64,000 nucleotides of DNA, from the NCBI RefSeq assembly GCF_009674825.1, contig NZ_WKJH01000005.1, forward strand, positions 297,195-361,194, read 5' to 3'. A program made the translations under genes and the position numbers. The notes beneath the pieces were generated by a model, which saw nothing but the letters and a program-made list of their open reading frames with translations, searched no databases and was not told the origin of the DNA. Shown here piece by piece: positions 53,032-61,037 of this stretch (position 1 is the first letter of the stretch; every line of letters begins with the position of its first letter). Origin of the DNA: Maribacter luteus. GTDB taxonomy: Bacteria > Bacteroidota > Bacteroidia > Flavobacteriales > Flavobacteriaceae.

Positions 53032-54030
53032 ATGCCAAAAATCGGAGATATTCAATTACCGGATTTCCCACTATTGCTTGCCCCTATGGAGGATGTGAGC
53101 GATCCACCCTTTCGTGCCTTGTGCAAAGAACAAGGGGCCGATGTAGTTTACACGGAATTCATTTCTTCTGAAGGACTTATTCGTGATGCCGCAAAAAGCG
53201 TGATGAAACTCGATATTTACGAAAAGGAGCGCCCTGTTGGTATCCAGATTTTCGGCGCGAATCTCGATTCTATGTTACAATCTGTCGAGATTGTAGAAAA
53301 GTCAAAACCCGATATCATAGATATAAATTTTGGATGTCCCGTAAAGAAAGTAGTTAGCAAAGGTGCCGGCGCCGGAATTTTAAAGGATATCGATTTAATG
53401 GTGTCCCTTACCAAGGCCATGGTAGAGCATACCAAGCTCCCCATAACGGTAAAGACGCGATTGGGATGGGACCAAGATTCCATAAAGATCGTTGAGGTTG
53501 CCGAACGGCTTCAGGATGTAGGATGTAAGGCCATCTCCATTCATGGGCGAACCCGAGTGCAGATGTACAAGGGCGTTGCCGATTGGCGACCGATTGCCGA
53601 GGTAAAGAACAACCAACGCATGCATATTCCCGTTTTTGGCAATGGGGATGTTGATACGCCCGAAGCCGCTATGAAAATGCGCGATGATTTTGGGTTGGAT
53701 GGTGCTATGATAGGGAGGGCCAGTATTGGCTACCCTTGGTTTTTTAAAGAAGTAAAACATTATTTTGCTACCGGTACCCATTTGGCTCCACCTACCATGC
53801 AAGAACGGGTAGAGGCGGCCCGAAGGCATTTACAGATGTCCATAGATTGGAAGGGTGAAAAACTAGGTGTTTTTGAGACCCGTCGCCATTATACCAATTA
53901 CTTTAAGGGTATTCCCAATTTTAAGGAGTACCGAATGAAAATGGTGACCAGTGATGATGCCGAAGATGTTTTCAAGGCTTTTGATGAGGTCCTTGAAAAG
54001 TTCGGGGACCATGATTTTAAGGTCAACTAG
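53032..54030 (+). CDS. dusB: tRNA dihydrouridine synthase (DusB-like)
   Basis: This 332-residue flavoenzyme reduces uridines in the tRNA D-loop. It has the Dus barrel with LLAPMEDVSDPPFRALC near the N-terminus, the catalytic Cys in INFGCPVKKV, VKTRLGWD, ISIHGRTRVQMYKG and the FMN-phosphate-binding segment FGNGDVDTPEAAM followed by GAMIGRASIGYPW. The C-terminal helical domain starts near 250. Length is normal. The stop overlaps the end of the convergent FtsX-like gene by four bases. Confidence 0.93.
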   Translation: MPKIGDIQLPDFPLLLAPMEDVSDPPFRALCKEQGADVVYTEFISSEGLIRDAAKSVMKLDIYEKERPVGIQIFGANLDSMLQSVEIVEKSKPDIIDINFGCPVKKVVSKGAGAGILKDIDLMVSLTKAMVEHTKLPITVKTRLGWDQDSIKIVEVAERLQDVGCKAISIHGRTRVQMYKGVADWRPIAEVKNNQRMHIPVFGNGDVDTPEAAMKMRDDFGLDGAMIGRASIGYPWFFKEVKHYFATGTHLAPPTMQERVEAARRHLQMSIDWKGEKLGVFETRRHYTNYFKGIPNFKEYRMKMVTSDDAEDVFKAFDEVLEKFGDHDFKVN

Positions 54031-55223
54031 ATCGAGATCAGTTTTTTGGTAATTCTACTACTTGCGATTTTAGATGCGATAATACCCAGAACAATGATCG
54101 TTGCTAAAACGATAACGATATTGATCCATTGGTATTCGACTGGGTAGGCGAGTGTCGGGGTGATCTTTAGCCAACCGAAGGCCAATTGCGACCAGATCAA
54201 TAGCGATGCCAACAATACACCTATGATCCCTCCTGCGCCTGTAACGATAACCCCTTGTACAAAATATACCCGACGTAGGTCTTTGATGGTAGAGCCCAAG
54301 CTGTATAGGGTCTTAGAATTCTGTTGTTTGTCCAATATCATCATGATAATGGCCCCTACCACATTAAAAAGGGCAATGATCAATACCAAGGTAAAAATAA
54401 GATAGGTGGCCAGGTTTTCAGTGTTGAGCATACGGTACAGTGAGCTGTTCTGTTCCTCACGATCCTTGATCGTAACCTTGTTTTCGAAAACGGTGGCGAT
54501 TTGATTCCTTAATTCAGGGGTATCGGCATCGGGGAAAAGTTTAAAGTTGATGCCGGAAACTTGGGTAGTATCTTTTTCCAACAAGGCCTGTACCAATGCC
54601 AAATCGGTGAATACGTATTTATTGTCCAGAGTCTCTTCCACCGAATAGACCCCACTTATAATCAATGGCAGTTCATTATACGGTTTGGATTGTGAAATGG
54701 AACCCTTTCCGGGTTTGGGTGCGATAACCACCAAAGGATTTCTTGTTTGGTTGATGGTCAATCCTAATTTATTCGTTAACCCTATGCCGGCTACACCTTG
54801 TTGTTCGGAAAAAAACCAATTCCCGAAAATAAGTGCACTATCGATTTCGGTTGTGGTGGTATAGCCTTGATCAACCCCTTTTATATAAGCAAAATGGTTT
54901 TTGCCCTTATGTGTGAACGAGACCTGTTCTTCCAATTCCTTGGCATAGGAGGCAATACCCTTAATCTGGGCCAATGCTTTTTCCTGTCCTGGGGTAACGC
55001 TGAAGAATTTCCCGGTGGTCGGACTTGCCTTAAGGTCAGGGTCGAAGATATTGGTATAGGAAAGGCTAAAGGTTTTTAGACCGGCAAATCCTGAAAGTAC
55101 GATGAACAAGGATGCCGACCCAATGACAATCACTAAAAAAGTGACAAAATTAATTATGTTTACAGCGTTTTGGCTGCTTTTAGAACGTAGATATCGTTGC
55201 GCTATGTAGAACGGAAAATTCAA
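54027..55223 (-). CDS. LolC/E- or FtsX-like ABC transporter permease
   Basis: This 398-residue inner-membrane protein has one helix at the N-terminus (FVTFLVIVIGSASLFIVLSGFAGL), a large periplasmic MacB-PCD-like domain (about 45-265) and three helices at the C-terminus, ending TIIVLGIIASKIASSRITKKL. This is the LolC/LolE/FtsX permease layout, used in lipoprotein release or cell-division signalling. No ATPase gene is adjacent. It starts 9 bases after the stop of rbfA, so the two are probably one operon; that arrangement is common in flavobacteria. Confidence 0.88.
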   Translation of the reverse strand: MNFPFYIAQRYLRSKSSQNAVNIINFVTFLVIVIGSASLFIVLSGFAGLKTFSLSYTNIFDPDLKASPTTGKFFSVTPGQEKALAQIKGIASYAKELEEQVSFTHKGKNHFAYIKGVDQGYTTTTEIDSALIFGNWFFSEQQGVAGIGLTNKLGLTINQTRNPLVVIAPKPGKGSISQSKPYNELPLIISGVYSVEETLDNKYVFTDLALVQALLEKDTTQVSGINFKLFPDADTPELRNQIATVFENKVTIKDREEQNSSLYRMLNTENLATYLIFTLVLIIALFNVVGAIIMMILDKQQNSKTLYSLGSTIKDLRRVYFVQGVIVTGAGGIIGVLLASLLIWSQLAFGWLKITPTLAYPVEYQWINIVIVLATIIVLGIIASKIASSRITKKLISI

Positions 55224-55232
55224 AATGTATGC

Positions 55233-55625
55233 CTACGATTTTTTTCTTCGATCTAGGAGATCCCTGTTCTCAATAGGGTTTTCTTCCCCTTTCAATGATT
55301 TTTCTATTTTTTCGATATAGTCCAATGAGTCATCCAAGAAGAACAAAAGTTCGGGAACCCTTCTAAGTTGGTGTTTGGTGCGCTGTGCCAATTCGTGTTT
55401 TATAAGGGGTTGATTGGATTTTATACCTTCCATCAACTCTTTGGCATCTTTATTCGGGAAAATACTCAGGTATACCTTGGCAATGGAAAGATCCGTGGTC
55501 ACATTGACCTTGGATACAGAAATCAAAATACCGGTTAGGCCACCATCGATGGCCGCTCGTTGTAAGATTTCAACGATATCCTTTTGAATTACCCCCGCGA
55601 TCTTTTTTTGTCGTTGTGTTTCCAT
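55233..55625 (-). CDS. rbfA: Ribosome-binding factor A
   Basis: This 130-residue protein helps mature the 30S subunit. The RbfA KH-like fold is clear: METQRQKKIAGVIQKDIVEIL, ISVSKVNVTTDLSIAKVYLSIFP and HELAQRTKHQLRRVPELLFFLDDSLDYIEKIEKSL. I start at ATG 55625; an upstream frame to 55736 adds 37 unrelated residues. A TATTTTTG on the minus strand (55637-55630) ends four bases before the ATG. If it is the -7 element, the mRNA would be almost leaderless, but I find no good -33 to go with it. Confidence 0.93.
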   Translation of the reverse strand: METQRQKKIAGVIQKDIVEILQRAAIDGGLTGILISVSKVNVTTDLSIAKVYLSIFPNKDAKELMEGIKSNQPLIKHELAQRTKHQLRRVPELLFFLDDSLDYIEKIEKSLKGEENPIENRDLLDRRKKS

Positions 55626-55698
55626 GGGGCAAAAATACGCAGAATTACGGGTAAAATTGTTTTCCTTGCATTTTTCAATGAAAATGGGGGCACAATAT

Positions 55699-55729
55699 TT
55701 TGTGTAGTTGCGGTTATTAACTAAATTTG
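55699..55729 (+). promoter_or_regulatory. Predicted promoter of the CAU tRNA
   Basis: TTTG at 55699-55702, a 19-base spacer and TAAATTTG at 55722-55729 match the Bacteroidota promoter, giving a leader of about 55 bases before the tRNA. Confidence 0.6.
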
Positions 55730-55790
55730 CCCTCATTTTTAGTACGATTCGGAGTTATTAACCAGATAGCTCCTGAAATACAAGAAAATA

Positions 55791-55864
55791 GGTCCTATAG
55801 CTCAGCTGGTTAGAGCACCTGACTCATAATCAGGGGGTCCATGGTTCGAGCCCATGTGGGACCA
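55791..55864 (+). tRNA. tRNA with CAU anticodon (elongator Met or Ile2)
   Basis: This is a 74-base cloverleaf: acceptor GGTCCTA with TGGGACC (one T-G pair), D-stem GCTC/GAGC, anticodon stem CCTGA/TCAGG around loop CTCATAA, T-loop TTCGAGC with stem CATGG/CCATG, and discriminator A. CAU could be methionine (elongator) or isoleucine if position 34 is lysidine-modified. The bases do not settle this by eye. It has no initiator features (first pair is G-C). The integrase gene follows directly. Confidence 0.9.
55838..55864 (+). other. Candidate left attachment site of the element (3' end of the tRNA)
   Basis: A tyrosine recombinase gene begins about 214 bases downstream of the tRNA on the same strand, the usual sign of integration into a tRNA 3' end. 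The T-arm and acceptor end would be the repeated core. A matching copy should lie at the far end of the element, which is outside the window. Confidence 0.4.
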
Positions 55865-55875
55865 CTTTTTAAGGA

Positions 55876-55907
55876 ATCCAATCTATTCATTTAGGTTGGA
55901 TTTTTTT
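55876..55907 (+). terminator. Terminator downstream of the CAU tRNA
   Basis: A ten-pair stem (55876-55885 with 55892-55901, one T-G pair) is followed by six more T. Confidence 0.8.
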
Positions 55908-55926
55908 GTTTAAGCCCTATAAAGAC

Positions 55927-56032
55927 TGCACTAGCTGCATTTAGTGCATTTATAACAAAAAGTCAACTTGTCAACTTATGAGTTGAAATTAGGTACCCCA
56001 TTCGGGATCCTATTTTAATTCTAGGTACCCCA
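55927..56032. repeat. Short repeats upstream of the integrase gene
   Basis: The gap holds an inverted repeat TGCACTA/TAGTGCA (55927-55933, 55942-55948), a tandem GTCAACTT pair (55962-55977), and the direct repeat TAGGTACCCCA at 55990-56000 and 56022-56032 (32 bp apart). Direct repeats beside an attachment site are typical arm-type binding sites for integrase or excisionase; this reading is inferred. Confidence 0.6.
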
Positions 56033-56077
56033 CTTTCTGAATTGTATGCCAATTGTTTAACATTAAATCAATTGGTT

Positions 56078-57283
56078 ATGAAACAAAACAATTTATCTGT
56101 CCTGTTCTTTTTAAAAAAAGATAAAACCAACAAACAGGGAACTTGTCCAATCTATTGTAGAATTACTTATTTAAAGCGTAGAAAACAATTCTCAACCGGA
56201 GAGTTTATCAATCCATTTGAATGGAATGCCAAGAAACAAAAGGCCAGCTCTAAATCTATTGCGAATCAACAGATCAATCTGCAATTGGAGATCATATCAG
56301 CCAATATTAAAAAAGCTTATTTACAATTACAATTGTCAAGGGTTGAATTTACTGCTGAAGATATTTTAAATATCTACATTGGAAAACCAACTGTCAAAGA
56401 GGTTGGTGTAATTAAATATTTTAATGGATTTTTAGACAAAAAGGAGAAACTCATTGGGATAGATATTCAGCTAGCCACATGGAAGAAATTTAACTATGCC
56501 TGTTCCCAAGCACAAGATTTTATAAAATGGAAGTTTGGGAAGAATGACCAACCTTTGAGTAAACTGAAACTCCAGTTCCTACATGATTTTGAATACTATC
56601 TTAAAACAGAACGGCAACAATCTCAAGTAACTATTAATAAGTGCATCCAACGCTTCAGAAAACCCATTAAAATTGCTGTTGCCGAAGGATATTTAGAAAA
56701 GGACCCATTTGCATTACATATGCCAGGGAAGGTAAAGAAAGAAGTGGTGTTCCTTTCTACAGAGGAATTGGACAAATTAGAAAAACATGTTTTTATACAG
56801 CCTAGATTAATATTAGTCAAAGACCTTTTTATTTTTTGTTGTTATACGGGATTGGCATACCATGAAATGTCAAGTTTAAAAAGAGAGCATATTGTTAAGG
56901 GCTTCGATGGCAATGAATGGATTCAGATGAAAAGGAAAAAAACGGGTAAACTAATTTCGGTTCCATTACTTCCTAAGGCAAAAAGGATTTTACATAAATA
57001 CCGGAATACTGGTGATTTTGCACTACCCAAATTCAGTAACCAAAAGATAAATTCCTATCTAAAGGAAATAGGAGGGATTGTAGGCATTAATAATCCTATC
57101 AGTCACCATATGGCCAGAAAAACATTTGCCTCCACGGTGCTACTTTATAATGGTGTTTCCATGGAAATTGTTAGTGAGTTATTGGGACATAGTAGTATTA
57201 AGATCACACAAGAGTATTATGGAAAGGTAGTTCAGAAGAGGGTTAGTAAGGAGATGAGAAGGGTGTCAAAAAGGACTAAGTAA
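56078..57283 (+). CDS. int: Tyrosine recombinase (integrase)
   Basis: This 401-residue site-specific recombinase has a Bacteroidota arm-DNA-binding region (about 1-85: KKDKTNKQGTCPIYCRITYLKRRKQF), a core-binding domain (about 105-215) and a catalytic domain (about 225-400). The catalytic HxxR is HHMARKTFAST, followed by LGHSS and the nucleophile Tyr in QEYYGKV. The first catalytic Arg position reads TGLAYHEMSSL, with Ala in place of Arg, as seen in other Bacteroidota conjugative-element integrases that lack it. It starts at ATG 56078, not the TTG at 56042, and probably integrated the element at the tRNA. Confidence 0.93.
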   Translation: MKQNNLSVLFFLKKDKTNKQGTCPIYCRITYLKRRKQFSTGEFINPFEWNAKKQKASSKSIANQQINLQLEIISANIKKAYLQLQLSRVEFTAEDILNIYIGKPTVKEVGVIKYFNGFLDKKEKLIGIDIQLATWKKFNYACSQAQDFIKWKFGKNDQPLSKLKLQFLHDFEYYLKTERQQSQVTINKCIQRFRKPIKIAVAEGYLEKDPFALHMPGKVKKEVVFLSTEELDKLEKHVFIQPRLILVKDLFIFCCYTGLAYHEMSSLKREHIVKGFDGNEWIQMKRKKTGKLISVPLLPKAKRILHKYRNTGDFALPKFSNQKINSYLKEIGGIVGINNPISHHMARKTFASTVLLYNGVSMEIVSELLGHSSIKITQEYYGKVVQKRVSKEMRRVSKRTK

Positions 57284-57433
57284 AATTTATGGTGCAATAC
57301 TAAATGAACATTAAAGATATCTTTTTAGGTTTAAGTATAAAATCAATTCGGATATTCTATTTTCAAATCGTTGATAATAAATATTTTTAACACTTAGAAC
57401 TTTTACCTTAACTGTTTTTATTTCAAACTAATT

Positions 57434-58324
57434 ATGAAAAATACACACTTATTATTGAGTCCTGTGCTTATTCTGATTAATTTATTATGTCTGGCATCAT
57501 GTTCTTCTACAAGCAATAATGATGAAAAAGACGCATTAAATAACCCTAATCAGGTTGACCTTCCCGACTCTAATACAGATAGTGATTCATCAAATGATTA
57601 CCGTTTTATTAAGAATTTATATTATGAGGACCATAATGGTTCTGTAACTAGGGTCTTTGAATACAAAAATGAATTTTTGGTTAAAGATTTTGATCTTTTC
57701 TTAATACAATTGGAATATGGCACTGAGAACAAAATTATAAATCAAAAATATTGTCGCGCAGAAGATATAACGCCAACAAATATCCAAGAGCAGAGCTGTT
57801 CCGAATTTATAAGGGCACAATCTTATAATTACTCTAATGGCATGTTATCTTCATTTCTTTCTCAAGAAATAAATGATAATCAAGAGGTTTTCGATAGCCA
57901 TCAAATTATTTTGAGTTATGATGATATAGGGAATATTACCTCAGAGGTTTATAATATTGATGGATTACAAAACCATTATTATGCTTATAATGATAATGGT
58001 AATATTTTAACCCATAGAGTAGAATATTTGCCTGAAAATTCTAGTTATACTCTGACCTATGAATTTGACAACAAATTCAACCCTTTATATCCATTATGGA
58101 AGGAATTTGGTTATTACAGAGAACCATGGGATGATGACACAATTTTAACCCCAATGTTTCTAGAGCACAATGTCACAAAGGTCTTTAACAACGGACAGTT
58201 AACACTTGAAGTAAAATATACTTATGATGATGATGATTACCCAGTTTTTGCTGCATTTACAAGGTATTTTATTAATGCGGGAACTTCTAGAAATGGTTCT
58301 GTAACATATGAGTACTTAAATTAA
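57434..58324 (+). CDS. Lipoprotein of unknown function in the element
   Basis: This 296-residue protein has a lipoprotein signal (LILINLLCLASC, lipobox Cys at about 23) and a polar, Asn/Asp-rich linker. The mature part has repeated Y-x-Y-D/N-x-x-G-N-I-type segments (LSYDDIGNITSEVYN, YAYNDNGNILTHRVEY, YTYDDDDYPVFAAF), like YD/RHS-type or DUF4595-like beta repeats found in Bacteroidota lipoproteins. It lies between the integrase and the replication/recombination genes and is probably cargo. No enzyme function is evident. Its AT-rich codon use resembles the other element genes. Confidence 0.8.
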   Translation: MKNTHLLLSPVLILINLLCLASCSSTSNNDEKDALNNPNQVDLPDSNTDSDSSNDYRFIKNLYYEDHNGSVTRVFEYKNEFLVKDFDLFLIQLEYGTENKIINQKYCRAEDITPTNIQEQSCSEFIRAQSYNYSNGMLSSFLSQEINDNQEVFDSHQIILSYDDIGNITSEVYNIDGLQNHYYAYNDNGNILTHRVEYLPENSSYTLTYEFDNKFNPLYPLWKEFGYYREPWDDDTILTPMFLEHNVTKVFNNGQLTLEVKYTYDDDDYPVFAAFTRYFINAGTSRNGSVTYEYLN

Positions 58325-58381
58325 GATCAAAAAAATTAATTTTTATTTTTTTCAATACCAACTTATCCTTCCTTGGTCGTA

Positions 58382-58447
58382 TTAATTGACAAAACACCCC
58401 CCCCTAACTACGATGTGGGGGATGTACCCCCGCCATTGTTCAATTAA
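58382..58447 (+). promoter_or_regulatory. Structured leader with C-G-C runs before the 114-residue gene
   Basis: Inside an outer inverted repeat TTAATTGA (58382-58389) / TCAATTAA (58440-58447) lie C8 (58397-58404), G5 (58417-58421) and C5 (58427-58431). The G run can pair with either C run, giving two exclusive hairpins, ending 10 bases before the start codon at 58458. A regulatory RNA role is inferred. Confidence 0.5.
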
Positions 58448-58457
58448 AATTATAACC

Positions 58458-58802
58458 ATGGTAACAGTAAAAGATTACAAAAAGAGGGAATCGAAAAAAG
58501 GGGATGAATTTTATGTTTTGGTATTGCAAGGTAGTGTTGTGCCCGTTAAAAGTCAATCAACAGGAAGAACCTACCTAACCGCAAAGACATGTACAGTTTC
58601 AAGCACTTTTGATGAAGAGACTTGTAAGGGCATTATTGGCATGCAATTTCCTGGGCAAATCGTAAAAGTAGAAACCGATGCTTATGCCTATACCATTCCT
58701 GAAACGGGAGAGGTAATTGAATTAAGTCATCGTTGGGAATATCAGGACAATACGGAAGAATCTGCAGCTAAACTCGTTGTAGAGGAATCTGAGGTGTACT
58801 AA
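58458..58802 (+). CDS. Unknown protein of the recombination module, possibly OB-fold
   Basis: This 114-residue protein is not recognised. It is soluble, strand-rich and acidic at the C-terminus (NTEESAAKLVVEESEVY), which resembles the acidic tails of single-stranded DNA-binding proteins. Residues such as GDEFYVLVLQGSVVPVKSQSTGRTYLTAKTCTV could form a small barrel. It sits directly before a Sak4-like ATPase, where phages often encode a single-strand-binding protein; that function is a guess. I start at ATG 58458, after the structured leader; an upstream frame to 58386 would run through it. Confidence 0.65.
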   Translation: MVTVKDYKKRESKKGDEFYVLVLQGSVVPVKSQSTGRTYLTAKTCTVSSTFDEETCKGIIGMQFPGQIVKVETDAYAYTIPETGEVIELSHRWEYQDNTEESAAKLVVEESEVY

Positions 58803-58822
58803 ATTATTATCTCTGTTAAATG

Positions 58823-58844
58823 AAGGGCCCTACATAGGGCCTTT
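58823..58844 (+). terminator. Hairpin between the 114-residue gene and the Sak4-like gene
   Basis: A ten-pair stem (58823-58832 with 58835-58844, one G-T pair) with a very short loop, followed only by a weak T-rich end. It may act as a partial terminator or mRNA stabiliser between two co-directional genes. Confidence 0.5.
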
Positions 58845-58894
58845 CATCATTATATACCTAATATATATAGGATTAACCCATTAACATAAAAGCT

Positions 58895-59632
58895 ATGCAA
58901 CTCGAAAAAGCTAAAAGAGAGCAGATTAAATTGAGAATAGGCATTTCTGGCCCAAGTGGTTTTGGAAAAACTTATTCGGCACTTAAAATGGCCTATGGCA
59001 TGACCAATGATCATAGTAAAATTGCCATAATCGATACAGAAAACGGTTCAGCCAGTTTATATACCCATCTTGGAACGTATAATACCCTTTTAATGGAAGG
59101 ACCATTTCCACCTGAGAAATACATTGAGGCAATTGAAATTTGCGAAAAGGCTGGAATGGAGGTAATTATCATTGATAGTATAAGCCACGAATGGAACGGA
59201 AGAGGTGGCTGTTTGCAAATTCATGAGAAGCTAGGGGGCAGATTCCAAGATTGGGGTAAGGTAACCCCGAGGCACCAGGCATTTATTGATAAGATTCTTG
59301 CATCCCATTGTCATATTATAACCACAGCCAGGAGAAAGGTGGGATATTCCATGGGAATTGGGGCAAATGGTAAAATTAATGTGGTCAAGTATGGAACCAA
59401 GGAAATTACAAGGGAAGGATTTGAATATGAACTTACGGTCAATTTTGAACTTATCAATGAGGACCACTTAGTTAAGGTGTCAAAGGACAGGACAGGACTT
59501 TTTATAAATAAGCCTGATTTCATTATTAATTCGTCAACCGGTAGAAAGCTGGTATCCTGGGCAAATAATGGAGTAGAAGTAGACCAAACAAATATGCATG
59601 AAGGTGTTGTTAAACAAGTAGATGTTATATAG
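58895..59632 (+). CDS. Sak4-like RecA-fold ATPase (AAA_24)
   Basis: This 245-residue protein has Walker A GPSGFGKTYSA (about 20-30) and Walker B VIIIDSISHEW, the AAA_24 / phage Sak4 layout of short RecA-like single-strand annealing or recombinase proteins. It also has HHIITTARRK-like sensor sequence (CHIITTARRKV) and ends with about 50 residues outside the ATPase core. Sak4 proteins are encoded by phages and integrative elements and support recombination with a partner single-strand-binding protein. The gene upstream may be that partner. A terminator hairpin follows at 59802. Confidence 0.82.
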   Translation: MQLEKAKREQIKLRIGISGPSGFGKTYSALKMAYGMTNDHSKIAIIDTENGSASLYTHLGTYNTLLMEGPFPPEKYIEAIEICEKAGMEVIIIDSISHEWNGRGGCLQIHEKLGGRFQDWGKVTPRHQAFIDKILASHCHIITTARRKVGYSMGIGANGKINVVKYGTKEITREGFEYELTVNFELINEDHLVKVSKDRTGLFINKPDFIINSSTGRKLVSWANNGVEVDQTNMHEGVVKQVDVI

Positions 59633-59801
59633 TACTGCCAGGGAGGATGAAAGATATTCTGCATGTGATTTCACTTTTGAATGTGAGTATACTTTTATGC
59701 TGAAGGTAATTATTCACATTCAAGAGAGGTTGTCAAATGCCCATGAATTTAGATGAAAAGGCACTTCTTCCATTGAACTTCTAATTAAATATATGGCTAA
59801 A

Positions 59802-59837
59802 ACGCTCATGCGATAATGTATGAGCGTCTTTTATTTT
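59802..59837 (+). terminator. Terminator after the Sak4-like gene
   Basis: An eight-pair stem ACGCTCAT (59802-59809) / ATGAGCGT (59820-59827) with a ten-base loop is followed by CTTTTATTTT. Between the Sak4 stop and this stem I see no gene except two very short frames. Confidence 0.7.
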
Positions 59838-59842
59838 GAACT

Positions 59843-60097
59843 ATGGAAAATGATGAAATCGCTGATCTATTCAAGTATTGTTCACCTACTAGTATACTTG
59901 TAGTCACTTGGTACGGCAAATTAAAGACCCTCCACTGTCCTTTTACGGTGAAGTCAAACATTGCTGTTGGTAAACTTAAAAAAGACCAATACGCAAAGGT
60001 GGATTGGGTCAAAATAGCAACAAATGGTAAAACGGTATTTGGGATTTATGGTGAAGCCTATCAATACCATTATTTTGATATACTAACTCACCTTTAA
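59843..60097 (+). CDS. Unknown small protein of the element
   Basis: This 84-residue protein is not recognised. It has no signal or membrane segment. It starts with an acidic stretch (MENDEIADLFKYC), then strand-rich sequence (TSILVVTWYGKLKTLHCPFTV, KTVFGIYGEAYQYHYFD). The ATG at 59843 lies five bases after the T-run of the terminator hairpin. Codon use and length fit a real small gene; no function can be assigned. Confidence 0.55.
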   Translation: MENDEIADLFKYCSPTSILVVTWYGKLKTLHCPFTVKSNIAVGKLKKDQYAKVDWVKIATNGKTVFGIYGEAYQYHYFDILTHL

Positions 60098-60202
60098 TAT
60101 TATAATATTTATGGAGTCATGCTGTATTTTCCTCTTTAAAGGAGTTTTGAGACGGTTCCTCCAAAATCAAAGAACCCCTGAAAAAGTGAGTGCTCTTCTT
60201 TA

Positions 60203-60271
60203 TTAACTGCATTGTATGCATTATATTCATAAAAGAAAATTTGTGCAGTTAATGTATGTAGTGCAGTTTAA
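60203..60271. promoter_or_regulatory. TGCA-type operator-like repeats before the RteC-like gene
   Basis: TTAACTGCA (60203-60211) and TGCAGTTAA (60244-60252) form a nine-base inverted repeat. GTGCAGTT is repeated directly at 60243 and 60261, 18 bp apart, and the second includes TAGTGCA, which also occurs in the repeats before the integrase gene. The arrangement suggests a binding site for an element regulator. Confidence 0.5.
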
Positions 60272-60285
60272 TTAAATAATTAATA

Positions 60286-61035
60286 ATGTTCCATAAAATT
60301 CAATTTTTCCATTTTTATACAGTCGACAATTATTTGTCCTTACAAAATCATTTTGCCGCAATGGATTACTACAACGAATTTGCAAATAGGAGTTTTAAGA
60401 CACCAAAAACTGATTTAAAAATCACAGTTCAAGAAATTGACCCTGAATTAGGAATAGACCCTTTACTTTACAGCGAGTTTGAAGTTGAAAAGGATTTTAA
60501 ACTGGACTATATAATACCAAGTCTAGGTAGTTTGTCTGATAATTATATGGATTTGATAAAGAGTAATTGGAATCGTAAAAACCTATATACGGAAGAAGCA
60601 AGAAGAAATTCGGCAAAATCAGCTCTTGAAAACCTACGTAAGGGACTAAAAGACATCAAGAAGGCCAGTTTTTTGGACCAGGATGTAATAAAGTTAATTA
60701 TTGAGCAACTGGATGAGCTTGAAGATGTAATAAATGACATTATTTTAAATCCTTATACCGATATAAAGGAAAAACTTAGGTTTAATTGGCACCGTGTAGA
60801 TATTGAATATTTATTTTATTTGTTGAGAGAAAACAAACAAATTGAACATATTGGAGATGCCGATTTAGGTAGAATTATTGATAATTTATTCGAATATAAA
60901 GAAACCGACGGCAATTATTATCCGGTTAAAGGTTCCAGAAAACATATTAGTGCCTTTAACACAAACGAAAGAGGCGTATCCCAATCCATCGAAAGATTAA
61001 AATCAACTTTTAACCCAGATTTCTTTAATAATTAG
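60286..61035 (+). CDS. Protein with RteC-like C-terminal region
   Basis: This 249-residue soluble protein is mostly helical. The central region (about 90-150) is a charged coiled-coil-like stretch (SALENLRKGLKDIKKA...IKLIIEQLDELEDVINDI). Residues about 170-245 (IEYLFYLLRENKQIEHIGDADLGRIIDNLFEY...ERGVSQSIERLKSTF) resemble the C-terminal part of RteC-type regulators of Bacteroidota conjugative elements, as far as I can judge by pattern alone. It follows the TGCA repeats, which may be its operator. Translation could start at 60286 or at a Met 25 codons later (60361). A perfect hairpin follows the stop. Confidence 0.6.
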   Translation: MFHKIQFFHFYTVDNYLSLQNHFAAMDYYNEFANRSFKTPKTDLKITVQEIDPELGIDPLLYSEFEVEKDFKLDYIIPSLGSLSDNYMDLIKSNWNRKNLYTEEARRNSAKSALENLRKGLKDIKKASFLDQDVIKLIIEQLDELEDVINDIILNPYTDIKEKLRFNWHRVDIEYLFYLLRENKQIEHIGDADLGRIIDNLFEYKETDGNYYPVKGSRKHISAFNTNERGVSQSIERLKSTFNPDFFNN

Positions 61036-61037
61036 AG

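Noticed and set aside
55791..55864. CAU tRNA as an initiator tRNA-fMet
   Set aside because: The first acceptor pair is a normal G-C pair rather than the mismatch expected of bacterial initiators.
59735..59782. Very short plus-strand frame (about 15 codons) after the Sak4-like gene
   Set aside because: Too short to support as a gene, with no start signal or conservation visible.
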